Assembly: GCA_003165595.1 (NCBI GenBank)
Contig: PLWQ01000034.1
Span: forward strand, 1 to 64,000
DNA length: 64,000 bases
Reading direction: 5' to 3'
Source of the DNA: Fibrobacterota bacterium
GTDB taxonomy: Bacteria > Fibrobacterota > Chitinivibrionia > Chitinivibrionales > FEN-1185
Positions 1 through 9,251 of this stretch are shown piece after piece. Position 1 is the first letter of the stretch. Each line of letters opens with the position of its first letter. A program made the position numbers and the translations under genes. The notes beneath the pieces were generated by a model. The model did no database searches, was not told where the DNA came from, and saw nothing but the letters and a program-made list of their open reading frames with translations.

Positions 1-638
1 GGCGTCAACATCGCGATCCCGCTATGTCGGTGTTCGGTGTTGTACCAGGTGAAAAAGTCCTGACAAAACGTTCTGGCATCCTCGATTGATCCAAAGCATT
101 CCGGGAAGCCTGGACGATATTTGAGTGTTTTAAAAGCTGACTCGGAATACGGATTGTCGTTTGACACCTGCGGCCGAGAATGCGTTTTAGTGACGCCAAG
201 ATCCGCCAGCAGTTGACCTACGGTAACAGAAGTCATGGAACTTCCTCGATCTGCATGAAGGGTCAACTGTCCCGGTTTGATCTCTTGCTTCAGCATTGTG
301 TCGGCAATGAGACCTTCGGCAAGTGCGGCAGATTCTCCATGTGCCACCATCCAGCCCACGACATTGCGACTGTATACATCGATGATTTTGTAAAGATAAT
401 AGTAGGTCCATTTAGTCGGGCCTTTTAACTTGGTGATGTCCGCCCCCTTGACTACATCGCCTACAACGGACGAGGCATCGGCCATTGCCCTTTGCGACGG
501 ACTCAAGTGGCGGGAACAATCGTGCAAAAATTCGTTACGTCTGGCATGACGGTATATCGTCGGCCCGATACCGAGGCGCGTCTGCACAGCAACCGGCAGG
601 GATGCGGCCCGCCATGCCGACAATGGCAGTATTACTGC
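1..638 (-). pseudogene. IS3-family transposase (OrfB/integrase) remnant, cut by window edge
   Basis: Read on the minus strand from 638 down to the edge there is one open frame without a convincing start. It contains the rve integrase core of IS3-type transposases: DITKLKGPTKWTYYYLY, then LTLHADRGSSMTS, then NDNPYSESAFKTLKYRP, and EHRHSGI just before the edge. The three catalytic acidic residues (D of DITK, D of HADRG, E of YSES) are all kept. The stretch between the N-terminal IYRHARR...LSPSQRAMA part and the core looks about 60 residues shorter than in usual OrfB proteins, so I read it as internally deleted. No orfA or terminal inverted repeat was seen. It could still be the 3' end of an element that continues outside the window. 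Confidence 0.75.
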
Positions 639-656
639 TCAGTACTGGCGGCAGAC

Positions 657-944
657 TCATTTCAATCTCAACAAGGTTTTGATGGCCGAAGGAAATTTGT
701 TGCCCCACTGGAACAGTGATGCGAAAGTCAAGCCGACAATGCCAGCGCTTGCGGCTCCTACGGGGCAACCCTGTTGCCCGCAAAAAGGGCAGACCGACCC
801 CATTGCGAACAGTCCGGCGAATCCGAAGAACCAGCCCGAGAACTTGAGCAACTTACCGGTTATGGTGGTTCCAACGGGAGGATCATCCTTGCCGGTACGG
901 CACGACGATGAATGAATGTGCTCGTTTGATGCGGGTTTGTTCAT
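657..944 (-). CDS. small membrane protein with CPFC motif
   Basis: A 95-residue protein begun at the ATG at 944; an in-frame TTG at 965 is the alternative start. Residues about 35-75 are hydrophobic and hold CPFCGQQGCPVG, so cysteines sit within or next to the membrane segment. The N-terminus is rich in His, Ser and Cys. It lies about 30 bases downstream of the peroxiredoxin-like gene on the same strand and is probably co-transcribed with it, which hints at a redox or metal-related role. I do not recognise a family. The frame stops just ahead of the transposase remnant. Confidence 0.6.
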   Translation of the reverse strand: MNKPASNEHIHSSSCRTGKDDPPVGTTITGKLLKFSGWFFGFAGLFAMGSVCPFCGQQGCPVGAASAGIVGLTFASLFQWGNKFPSAIKTLLRLK

Positions 945-975
945 ACTTGAAGAATTCGTTTCCAACCGCCGAATA

Positions 976-1620
976 TTACTTCGCTTCTTTTGCGGCCTTC
1001 AGCAAATCGTCCGGATTAACGCGAACTTTGATGTCCGGATTGAAATAAACAAATCGAATGATGCCCTTTTTGTCAACCACGAATGCAGCGGGTACAGGCA
1101 GCATGTGAAGGCTGTTGCCTGTGCTGGAATCCAAAGATATCCCGCGTTCCTGCATCTTCGCCAGAATTTCCCGGCTCACGCGATATGCCAGCCCAAATTT
1201 TCGAGTGAGCTGCATTGACTGATCCGACAGCAAAGTGTAGCTGATCTGATGCTTGCCCAGGCTTTCCTTAAGTTTTTGTGGTTTGTCCGTGCTTATGGCC
1301 AGCAGCTGATAGCCCATTTTCGAAAGGTCCGGCTGGATTTTTACCAGTTGTCCCATTTGCAAATTGCAATAGGGACACCAGCCGCCACGGTAGAAAATAA
1401 CAACGCTCGGTTTACCGGCGAGCAGCTTTTTGAACTCAACGTTTTTGCCCGCAATTGTTACCAATGCGCCGCCGGGCGTCGAGTCTCCAACAGCCAGCGG
1501 GTGAACCTCCTGGGCAGTGAGCGGAATAGAGTCATCCAAAGGAGCTGCCGGTGCAATGGTTAGATAAATTCCCACCAGCAGAGCGGATTTAATAAAGCCG
1601 GTCATAAGTGTTCTAAGCAT
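976..1620 (-). CDS. peroxiredoxin-like (AhpC/TSA, thioredoxin-fold) exported protein
   Basis: 214 residues. An N-terminal hydrophobic segment (residues about 7-27) looks like a signal peptide or anchor. The rest is a thioredoxin-fold AhpC/TSA-like domain with FYRGGWCPYCNLQMGQL around residues 95-111, the place of the peroxidatic or CxxC cysteines. Later AISTDKPQKL and LPVPAAFVVDKKGIIRF fit the family. A GGAG-type ribosome site precedes the ATG at 1620. The WCPYC pair suggests a thiol oxidoreductase or peroxiredoxin acting outside the cytoplasm. The small CPFC protein follows directly downstream. Substrate cannot be read from sequence. Confidence 0.82.
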   Translation of the reverse strand: MLRTLMTGFIKSALLVGIYLTIAPAAPLDDSIPLTAQEVHPLAVGDSTPGGALVTIAGKNVEFKKLLAGKPSVVIFYRGGWCPYCNLQMGQLVKIQPDLSKMGYQLLAISTDKPQKLKESLGKHQISYTLLSDQSMQLTRKFGLAYRVSREILAKMQERGISLDSSTGNSLHMLPVPAAFVVDKKGIIRFVYFNPDIKVRVNPDDLLKAAKEAK

Positions 1621-1743
1621 GTTGAAATTCTCCGGATTGGGATGGGCATGCTATTGAGGCTTTTGTCAACGCAATCACAAGGTCGACTTTCTTCAGACAT
1701 AATATTCTATTGGGTGATCTTTCGGATCAAGTTGTTATTTGCA

Positions 1744-2850
1744 TCAGCTACATAGACCTGAAGCTGTAGTATTCGCTGAACCGGAATTGCCATTACCAGC
1801 CAGGGTGCTTACTATACCGGATGAGTTGATCTTTCGGATCATGTTAATACTGTAATCCGCCACATACACATTCCCTGCGCCATCTACTGCCACTCCAAAA
1901 GGAGTGTGAAAAGAAGCAGCTGTACCTGGGCCATTGATTGAAACACCAGTTCCGCCGCCGGCCAGAGTGCTCACTACGCCTGCCGGGGTTATCATTCGGA
2001 TCAGCTCATTACCTGCATCCGCCACGTAGACATTTCCCGCTGCATCTACTGCCAATCCATATGGAAGGAGAAAAGAAGCCGCGCTGCCTATTCCATTGGC
2101 TGAACCAGCCGGACCACCGCCGGCCAGAGTGCTCACAACACCAGCCGGGGTGATCTTCAGGACCGACTCATTAGCCTGATCCACTACATAGACATTTCCT
2201 GAAGTATCTACGGCAACACCTGTGGGCCGACTAAAAGAACCAGAAAGGGTGCTCACCATACCATCCGGGCTGATCTTTCGGATCGACTTATTGCCCTGAT
2301 CCGCCACATAAACATTTCCTCCGGCATCTACCGCCACTCCTGATGGACCACTAAAAGAGGCGGCTGCCGCAGTGCCGTCGGCTGAACCTGGTTTGCCGCT
2401 ACCGGCCAGAGTGCTCACGACACCGGCAGGACTGATCATTCTGATCAGGTTATTTTCCTCATCGGCCACATATACATTGCCCGCGGCATCTGCAGCTACT
2501 CCCCAGGGAACACGAAATGAAGCAGCGGTGGCTATGCCGTTGGCTGAACCTGCCTGGCCGCTGCCTGCCAGAGTAGTAACCACGCCGGATGGATCGATCT
2601 TTCGGATCAGGTTATTGCCTTGATCTGCAACATAGACATTTCCCGAGGCATCCACAGCTACTCCGGATGGGGCAGCAAAAGTGGCAGGAGACCCAATGCT
2701 ACCGGTAACTAGAAAGATTGGGCCGGCAAGCGTAGTCACCGTGGCTTTACTAAGGTTTGTGCTTACCGGATTGGGATTATTACGATTATTTCCGCACGAA
2801 GGGATAATCACCATGGCAGCCGAAATGATTAATAATATTGACGATTTCAT
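1744..2850 (-). CDS. NHL-repeat lipoprotein, last blade frameshifted
   Basis: 368 residues starting with a lipoprotein signal (IIPSC, Cys19). The body is five to six near-identical NHL units of about 55 residues built on GVAVDASGNVYVADQGNN and LIRKI..GVVSTLAG, which form a beta-propeller in known NHL proteins. The frame ends abruptly after NSGSANTTASGLCS. In the next frame the sequence continues YVADANNNLIRKITQ and stops at 1707-1709, exactly the missing end of a further blade. This points to a small out-of-frame deletion between repeats near 1750-1760. The truncated protein may still be made; the gene could also be on its way to becoming a pseudogene. Function is unknown; NHL propellers usually bind proteins, sugars or RNA. 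Confidence 0.8.
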   Translation of the reverse strand: MKSSILLIISAAMVIIPSCGNNRNNPNPVSTNLSKATVTTLAGPIFLVTGSIGSPATFAAPSGVAVDASGNVYVADQGNNLIRKIDPSGVVTTLAGSGQAGSANGIATAASFRVPWGVAADAAGNVYVADEENNLIRMISPAGVVSTLAGSGKPGSADGTAAAASFSGPSGVAVDAGGNVYVADQGNKSIRKISPDGMVSTLSGSFSRPTGVAVDTSGNVYVVDQANESVLKITPAGVVSTLAGGGPAGSANGIGSAASFLLPYGLAVDAAGNVYVADAGNELIRMITPAGVVSTLAGGGTGVSINGPGTAASFHTPFGVAVDGAGNVYVADYSINMIRKINSSGIVSTLAGNGNSGSANTTASGLCS

Positions 2851-3345
2851 GTTTTGGTGTTCCCGTCTAAGGCAGACCTATTCATTAGTGTGGCAGATAT
2901 CCCGCGTTGCATCCTACTACCACGTGCAAATATCCAGCCAATCGGAATTTGCTTTTACCGAGGCAGGTACAACCTTTATGCAGGCGCCATTCCAGCGGAA
3001 TTATCAGGTGGAAAAGAATTATTCCCACAAATAATAACCGGCAGCGCGAATAGGAGTCGTATCGAAGTCCGTGGCGAGGGGCCGAGGCGCGCGTTGCGGA
3101 GTTTAGCTTGATTTTCGAGGGAATCCTCGCCGTGACATCACGACAATTTCCGGAGGATCCCGCTAATTACAAATTGTTTTGGCAATATCATTTCGATTTG
3201 AGAATGGTTTTCATTACTTCCAGGCTTGGTAGGGATGTAGCGCACATAATTGCGGCAGACGTTGGCTGTGACTTTGCCGTCCATGGCACGAACGGTCTTG
3301 ATGAGCCTGTTTTTGCTGAAAACGCCAAATGCTAAAAAAGAGGAT
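2851..3345. other. gene-poor gap between NHL lipoprotein and ssrA
   Basis: No convincing gene. Next to the ssrA 3' end a minus-strand frame reads FGVFSKNRLIKTVRAM, then VCRNYVRYIPTKPGSNEN, and stops near 3130. It has no start because ssrA occupies the upstream side. It could be the tail of a displaced gene, which would fit an insertion at the tmRNA 3' end. Confidence 0.4.
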
Positions 3346-3698
3346 TGGAGGTGACGGGAATTGAACCCGTGTCCGAAGAGTGATCCAAATGGGCCGCTCC
3401 ATGCTCAGTCTGTCTATTAGTCTCGTTTTCTGCAGCGCTAACAGACAGGCTCTGCAGAAAACCAGCCCCGGTTTATTTCGCCGGGCGGTCGGAACACCCC
3501 GCCCGGCTATCGTTCATGCTTTATCCACCGCCCAGCGAACGCTAACCGAACAGCGGATCGGCTGCCTTTAATTAGGCAGCCATTGCGTAAGAATAATCGT
3601 TGGCGATTATTTTTGGTGTCGGATGTTTTACGAGGCCAACCGACGTCCTCGGCATGCTGCTCAAATCTCTCGCTCCTCGTCGAAACCAGTTCACCCCC
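3346..3698 (-). ncRNA. ssrA: tmRNA (transfer-messenger RNA)
   Basis: The minus strand starts GGGGGUGAACUGGUUUCGAC, the hallmark 5' end, and finishes with the T-arm GGGUUCAAUUCCC and CACCUCCA. The 5' GGGGGUG pairs with CACCUCC (one G-U) to make the acceptor stem, and CCA is encoded. The tag reading frame at about 3573-3605 is GCC AAC GAT TAT TCT TAC GCA ATG GCT GCC TAA, giving ANDYSYAMAA and ending in the AA expected for ClpXP/Tsp targeting. The tag stop lies in a hairpin (GGCUGCCUAAUUAAAGGCAGCC). A possible promoter CTGACA-17-CTTAAT lies at 3748-3720 inside a short-period repeat. The RNA rescues stalled ribosomes. Confidence 0.97.
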
Positions 3699-3703
3699 AT
3701 AAT

Positions 3704-3745
3704 AGATTAAAGATTAAACATTAAGAATTAAAGATTGAAGACTGT
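3704..3745 (+). repeat. six tandem 7-nt units (AGATTAA-like)
   Basis: AGATTAA AGATTAA ACATTAA, then GAATTAA AGATTGA AGACTGT: six degenerate heptads immediately upstream of ssrA. A partial inverted counterpart (AATCTTT ACTCTTT) lies at 3813-3826, ending beside the lacI-type gene's stop. Similar short-period purine-rich runs occur at 39404, 42122 and 61400. Confidence 0.7.
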
Positions 3746-3833
3746 CAGCGCTTGCTCAAAATACATCTATAATACGGCCCATTGAGGATTCTATTAAGAA
3801 TATTTAATATTGAATCTTTACTCTTTAATTTCC

Positions 3834-4823
3834 TTACGCCGATTCCCGCACGATAAACTTTGTCGGCAGTTCCTTGTGCTTGAGCTCCGATTCCCTGCCC
3901 TCTAGTTTGTCAACTATCATGTTGATGGCGTAGTCGCCCATTTCAAGCTTGGGCTGACGGACCGTGGTAAGCATGGGTTCGACAACTTCCGCGGCCGGAA
4001 TGTCGTCGAATCCGACAACGGCAAGCTTGCCGGGCACGGGGATACCGCGCTTTTTAGCTTCTTGCACAATGCCGATGGCCGCCATGTCGCCGGCGGGAAC
4101 GAACACGGCGGTGACCTGCGCCGCCCAGAGTTTCTCGAACGCCGCATGGCCGGCCTCAATGGTATCGTCGTCGACTTCAACAACCAGCGCGGGGTTGAAG
4201 GCGATGTTGTGTTTCTCAAGAGCTTTCTTGTATCCGTTCAACCGGTCTTCGGCCGGAAGGTTCTGCTTGCGGCAGATCACGCAGGCGATGGCGGTATGGC
4301 CCTTGGCGATAAGGTAATCGGTGGCGTCGACCGCCCCGCCCTCGTTGTTGACATATACGGAATCGAGGATGTCGCACTTTCGAGCTACCACGATGCAGGG
4401 AACGCTCTCGTCGCGAAAGATCTTCATCTCGTCTTCCGACACCGTGGTGCCGATGAGAATGGCGCCGTCGATCCGGCGTTCGCGCGCCAGGCGCTGGAAC
4501 AATTGCGATTCGTTTTCCTTTTGCCCCACGGTGTCGAACAGCGTCACAGTATAGTCGACGTCGCGGTTCGTGCTCTTGATTCCCTGCAGGATCCTCACCA
4601 CAAAGGATGAGGCGAGATTAGGCACGATAACGCCGATCGAATTGGATTTTCTCGTGGCAAGCCCGCGCGCGATCACGTTCGGGTAGTAGTTGAGCTCCTT
4701 GGCGATCTTGAGCACCTTTCGCCGTGTCGCTTCGGAAATGTTCGGCTTGTTGTTGATCACCATTGAGACCGTGGCCGATGTCACGCCTGCGCGTTCTGCA
4801 ATGTCCTTGAGGGTTACCGGCAT
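3834..4823 (-). CDS. LacI/GalR-family transcriptional regulator
   Basis: 329 residues, the usual family length. The N-terminus (residues 1-50) is the LacI helix-turn-helix and hinge: TLKDIAERAGVTSATVSMV followed by NNKPNISEATRRKV and LNYYPNVIARGLA. Residues about 60-329 are the periplasmic-binding-protein-like sensor domain (SNSIGVIVPNL, GAILIGTTV, AVVGFDDIPAAE, TTVRQP). Family members repress sugar-use genes and are released by a sugar or nucleotide ligand. No transport or sugar operon lies beside it: ssrA is downstream and a 270-base gap is upstream, so the target is not evident. The gap holds several AT-rich stretches but no operator I could assign. Confidence 0.93.
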   Translation of the reverse strand: MPVTLKDIAERAGVTSATVSMVINNKPNISEATRRKVLKIAKELNYYPNVIARGLATRKSNSIGVIVPNLASSFVVRILQGIKSTNRDVDYTVTLFDTVGQKENESQLFQRLARERRIDGAILIGTTVSEDEMKIFRDESVPCIVVARKCDILDSVYVNNEGGAVDATDYLIAKGHTAIACVICRKQNLPAEDRLNGYKKALEKHNIAFNPALVVEVDDDTIEAGHAAFEKLWAAQVTAVFVPAGDMAAIGIVQEAKKRGIPVPGKLAVVGFDDIPAAEVVEPMLTTVRQPKLEMGDYAINMIVDKLEGRESELKHKELPTKFIVRESA

Positions 4824-5095
4824 AGCAAGAGTCCTTTTATAGGGTGAACTGTTGATGGTCCACTATCGGTATATTCCAATGGCTTTCGACGGAAACGGCC
4901 TCTTAAACTCGGCGTCTGCATTATCTACGTTTTTTCGCGTGGATAATTCAAACCGCTCATAAAGGAGAAAAATCTTGTTCCACAGTTAAAATCGGGGGAA
5001 AAGCGCAAAAAATTTGATAATTAAAACCCCTGGCTTAAAATCCTTACGCTTAGGAACGACAGTGACAATCCCGTCTATTTTCAGGAGAATCCCGG

Positions 5096-6061
5096 TTAGA
5101 AATTCATCGAAGCATGCAGCCCGATTTCCTTGGTTTGAGGATTGAGATCGGGCTCGAGTTTCATCTTGACCCGTGCGTCATGCAGATTCGCATCGACCAC
5201 GGCGTCGAATATTCCGTAGAGATAGAACGCAACGGAATACCACATCCACATGTTGCGGTTGCGAAAAGCCTCGCCCCGCCTTGATTCCCATTTATCCTGC
5301 TGCGGACCCTTAAAAAGGTTATACTGGTCGGCGTTGTTCGGATTTATCGCAGCCTCGTATTTCTCGCAATCCTTCATGATCAGGTGATAGTTGATCGCAA
5401 CATAGGCAAGGTCCATTTGAATCATGAAGATCATTCCCGCCTTGGAAATTTCCCCGTTGTACATCTGGCCAAGCCCTAGCCCCGGGATGGCGGAAAGCCA
5501 TGCTGCGGCTACCGGATCCTTCTTCGAGTCGCTCTTGAAAAGATTGGTGCCCTGGAGCGCGTCAAGCACGTTGTAGTAGTACACGCCCACCATCCACGCA
5601 ATGCTCTGATACAACACATTCTGTTGTTCCTTTTTCTCCATGTCCGCACTGTCGGCTTCGAGCTTCCCGAAAAACGCGCTGTCTATCCCGGTCGTGTCGC
5701 CCGCTTTCCGAACCCAGTTCCTGTAGGGGGCCCACTTCGCACCGGTGCTGTCCGCGTTGTGCTTGAGCGCGGCAGTCACCAAGTAGCGATTGTATATGTA
5801 CAACCCCAGAATCGCTTCCGTTGCAAAAAACAAGCCCCCCATAACGTAATGGCCTGTGTAAATCTGTCCCCCGCCCGGGACCACAAGCGACGCGGCGAGC
5901 GTTATGCCCACGTTCTTTAGCTTTGGCGGTTGGACGAGCTCCTCTTTTGCAATCGCAGTGGAGTCTTCTAGGCCGATACGGCTGGCCGAGTCTCCCTGCT
6001 GCGCAAATCCGAGAGATGCCAACATGAGTAACGATATCGATAAGAACCGGAAATGTTTCAT
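5096..6061 (-). CDS. DUF5683-like membrane protein with signal peptide
   Basis: 321 residues from the ATG at 6061 (an upstream in-frame ATG at 6106 would add 15 residues ahead of the signal peptide). Residues 1-20 are a signal peptide (FLSISLLMLASLGFAQQ). Two copies of a membrane hairpin motif follow: VPGGGQIYTGHYVMGGLFF and AIPGLGLGQMYNGEISKAG, each P-G-x-G-Q-x-Y-x-G plus a hydrophobic segment. The C-terminus (YGIFDAVVDANLHD) fits the DUF5683 family found in FCB-group bacteria. It is probably an envelope membrane protein; no biochemical role is established for the family that I can cite. It stands alone between AT-rich gaps. Confidence 0.7.
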   Translation of the reverse strand: MKHFRFLSISLLMLASLGFAQQGDSASRIGLEDSTAIAKEELVQPPKLKNVGITLAASLVVPGGGQIYTGHYVMGGLFFATEAILGLYIYNRYLVTAALKHNADSTGAKWAPYRNWVRKAGDTTGIDSAFFGKLEADSADMEKKEQQNVLYQSIAWMVGVYYYNVLDALQGTNLFKSDSKKDPVAAAWLSAIPGLGLGQMYNGEISKAGMIFMIQMDLAYVAINYHLIMKDCEKYEAAINPNNADQYNLFKGPQQDKWESRRGEAFRNRNMWMWYSVAFYLYGIFDAVVDANLHDARVKMKLEPDLNPQTKEIGLHASMNF

Positions 6062-6270
6062 TTTTTCATGAGCGGACGCACTGTACGTCCGCGCTCGGGA
6101 GTGCATAGAATGGGCCGGCCGATTTAACCCCTTAAATAATATAATTGATTTTCCCTCGTTGCGCAGATATTTAAGCGGGCATTAAGTAAGGTCCTGAACA
6201 CCACAACGTGCGGATTGTCAATCCATAACAAGCATTCGGAAGATTCAAGGATTCCGCGGAAGATTGATTG

Positions 6271-6879
6271 CTATGCTAGAACGTTGATCGACGAGGTCTT
6301 GGTCTTTACAAGAGGCTTTTTTGTGCCGTCGGCCGAATACGACATGGCAGGAGTAGATTTGGATTTTCCGTTCGGTGGAGTAACCTGAGCCCCGCCGCTT
6401 GAGCTACCGGTTTGCTGGCCCGCTTCATCCCTTCGCGCCTGCTCCTCGGTTTGTTCTGCTTCGGCAGCCACCGCCCTGTCCTGACCCGAAGGATCCGCCG
6501 GAGCCAGCGCGGCGGCCTTGACCGTTTCCATTTTCGCAATGGTCGCCTGCGGGTCGCCTTTGACAGGCGAGGTATCGATGGAGACTTCGCCGCCGATCGC
6601 ATACCTTTTTCCGTCCGGGCCTTCCTGGTATTGGAACGTGGCGCCGCCCTTGACGTATGCTCCACCGGCAGCCATGTGGGCCTGTTCATGCGCGCGCACA
6701 TCCTGGTCGCGCTGCTTGAGCTTTTCAACCTGTTTCTGCTGGTCGGGCGTGAGGCCGTCTTTGGAAGACGCGCTCTTGGGCTGCGAGCCGTTGTCCTTGC
6801 CATCGGGGCTTTTCTTGCCCGAGACGATCCCGAACAGATCCATCTGACTTGTGTACGCTGAGGCTGCGCCGACAGCCAT
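6271..6879 (-). CDS. SprA-related putative metalloprotease-like protein
   Basis: 202 residues from the ATG at 6879, chosen because AAGAAGG sits just ahead; an upstream frame to 6963 is open but has no such site. The core [13 protein letters not shown] (residues about 85-97) contains HEQAH, a zincin-like HExxH, followed by [14 protein letters not shown] and [13 protein letters not shown], typical of the SprA-related family. A Lys/Gln-rich segment precedes it, and a Glu/Gln/Arg-rich coil and Ser/Thr-rich tail follow. The family is annotated as a putative metalloprotease, but catalysis is not shown by the sequence beyond HEQAH. No signal peptide is seen. Confidence 0.75.
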   Translation of the reverse strand: MAVGAASAYTSQMDLFGIVSGKKSPDGKDNGSQPKSASSKDGLTPDQQKQVEKLKQRDQDVRAHEQAHMAAGGAYVKGGATFQYQEGPDGKRYAIGGEVSIDTSPVKGDPQATIAKMETVKAAALAPADPSGQDRAVAAEAEQTEEQARRDEAGQQTGSSSGGAQVTPPNGKSKSTPAMSYSADGTKKPLVKTKTSSINVLA

Positions 6880-7355
6880 GGTAACCTTCTTGAATAGGTA
6901 AAACGAAGAGGCCAGACCCCTCCATTTAGGAGTATCGGATGCGGGAGAAATACGCTTGAGCACATTTTTGGAATTCTCTTTTGGGGGCAGCAGTTGGCCT
7001 TTTTTCGGCAGATACTAGCAAATTCGGCTTGCTCTGCACTGCGATTCCGGGCAAATTTCGCCACGCACACGGTTGCCCCTTTGACTTCTTGCTTGCCGCA
7101 GCGGCAAAGCACGGTTGAAGGGCAAGCACGCATTCTTTGAACGCTTGCGCATCGAAAAATCAAACGTGAAAACAACACCGGTAATCAATTAATTTATATG
7201 ACGAAAATTGGCCGCGGCGCCCCACGGATGTCCGGATCTGGCGCAGGGATGCGAAGCACGCCGGGCGGGTTTGGTCGCCCCGAAACACCGGTTGGCCCGG
7301 GATGCTTGCACCCCTTGCGGGCGACGCAAGACAACGAACGCAATTTGGAGGAACC
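6880..7355. other. intergenic region upstream of htpG
   Basis: No gene or RNA recognised. The AT-rich stretch at about 7180-7200 (ATCAATTAATTTATATG) could hold the htpG promoter; I found no CIRCE-type inverted repeat and no clear sigma-32 pair. Confidence 0.4.
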
Positions 7356-9251
7356 ATGGCAGAAAACCAATCCGATTCTTCTCAGCGGCTCGGGTTTCAA
7401 ACCGAGGCAAAGCAGCTGCTCCAACTGATGATCCATTCTCTGTACAGCCACAAAGAAGTGTTTCTGCGGGAGCTTGTTTCCAACGCGTCCGACGCACTTG
7501 ACAAACTGCGTTTCGAGTCGCTCACGAACAGCGCCATCCTCGGCGACGACACCGAGCTGTGCGTTCGCGTCAAGGTAAACGAGACGGCAAAGACCATTAC
7601 CATAGCGGACAACGGCATAGGCATGACCCGCGAAGAGGTGATCGAAAACATCGGCACCATCGCTCGCAGCGGGTCGCGCGCCTTTGTGGAGAGCCTCACG
7701 GGCGACCAGAAACTGGATTCCAATCTTATCGGCCAGTTCGGCGTCGGCTTTTATTCGGCTTTCATGGTTGCCTCAAAGGTGAAACTCGTCACGAAGCGCG
7801 CCGGCGAGGGCCGCACGGCGGTGGTATGGGAATCGGACGGACAGAGCGACTACGCGATCGCGGAGACTGATAAGGAAACGCGCGGCACCGAGGTCACCGT
7901 CTATCTCAAGGACGACGAAACCTCCTATGCCGAGCCGTATAACGTGCGCTCGATCATAAAGAAATTCTCCGACTTCATCGCGTTTCCTATTTACTTTCCA
8001 AACGAGAAAGGTCACGACGAGGTCATCAACCAGACCAAGCCGCTGTGGAAGCGCCCGCCCCTCGACATCACGAGCGAACAGTACGAGGAGTTCTTCAAGC
8101 AGCTCGGCGGTTTCGACAAGCCCGCCACCACCATTCACAGCAAGGCCGAAGGCATCCTCGAATACTCGTTCGTGCTGTTCATTCCGTCAAAGGCGCCGTT
8201 CGACCTGTTCCTGCCGGAACGCACGCACGGCATCAAGCTGTATGTCAAGCGCGTCTTTATCATGGACCATTGCAAGGAGCTGTTTCCCGAGTATTTGCGC
8301 TTTGTAAAGGGCGTCGTGGACTCCGAAGACCTGCCGCTCAACGTGTCGCGTGAGATGCTGCAGCACAATCCCGTTATCGAGAAAATGAAGAAGACGCTGG
8401 TGGCCAAGGTTCTCGGAAAACTGTCCGATATGGCGGCCAGCGAACCCGCCGGCTTTGCCGCCTTCTGGGACCAGTTCGGGCCGGTGCTCAAGGAAGGCGT
8501 GCACTCCGACTACGAGAACAAAGACAAGCTCGTGGAGCTGTTGCGTTTCCAGTCCACGTTGTCCGACACCAAGGACGACCTCGTGTCGCTCAAACAGTAC
8601 GTCGGCAGGATGCGCGAGGGCCAGAAGCACATTTATTACATCAGCGGCGAGAGCAGGGAAATTGTGGAGAAGAGCCCGCACTTGGAGGTGTTCCGCGACA
8701 AGAGCATAGAGGTTCTGTATTTCCTCGACCCCATCGACGAGTGGCTTGTCAACGACTTGTACAATTACGACGGCAAGCAACTGAGGTCCGTGGCCAAAGG
8801 CGACCTCGATCTCGGCGACCTCGGGGCCGACGACGAGAAACAGAAAGACAAAGTGGAATCGACCTACAAGAAACTCGCCGAACGCATCAAGAACATTCTT
8901 TCCGATACCGTCAAAGACGTCCGCGTAACTGTCCGGCTCAAGGACAGCCCCTGCTGCCTTGTGTCGGACGAACACGACCTGGGACCATTCATGGAAAAGA
9001 TGATGAAGGCTATGGGCCAGGACGTTCCGGAATCCAAGCCTATCCTGGAAATCAACGGATTTCACCCGATCGTCGAGAATCTGCAGGCCGTATACGATAA
9101 GGACCCGAAATCGCCGCTGCTTGACGAATGGGTCAAACTCTTATACGATCAGGCGCTCATCACGGGCGGTGGTCTGCCAAAAGACGTGACCGGGTACGCA
9201 AAGCGGGTAAACGAGCTGTTGCTGAAAGCCTCCAAAGAAGCCGCCGCATGA
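7356..9251 (+). CDS. htpG: HtpG, Hsp90-family chaperone
   Basis: 631 residues, full length for bacterial HtpG. The ATG at 7356 follows TTTGGAGG. Family signatures: [19 protein letters not shown] (N-terminal ATPase helix with the metal-binding Asn), then [18 protein letters not shown] and [12 protein letters not shown] (GHKL nucleotide pocket), the middle domain with [11 protein letters not shown], and the C-terminal dimerisation domain. Hsp90-type chaperones use ATP to remodel client proteins in the cytoplasm. The stop codon overlaps the start of the next gene (ATGA), so the two are translationally coupled. Confidence 0.98.

Noticed and set aside
2681-3111. Plus-strand frames over the NHL gene start and following gap
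   Set aside because: No ribosome site, no motif, overlap with a clear lipoprotein signal on the other strand.
8187-9065. Long minus-strand frame inside htpG
   Set aside because: Antisense shadow of a conserved gene with biased codons; no family resemblance.
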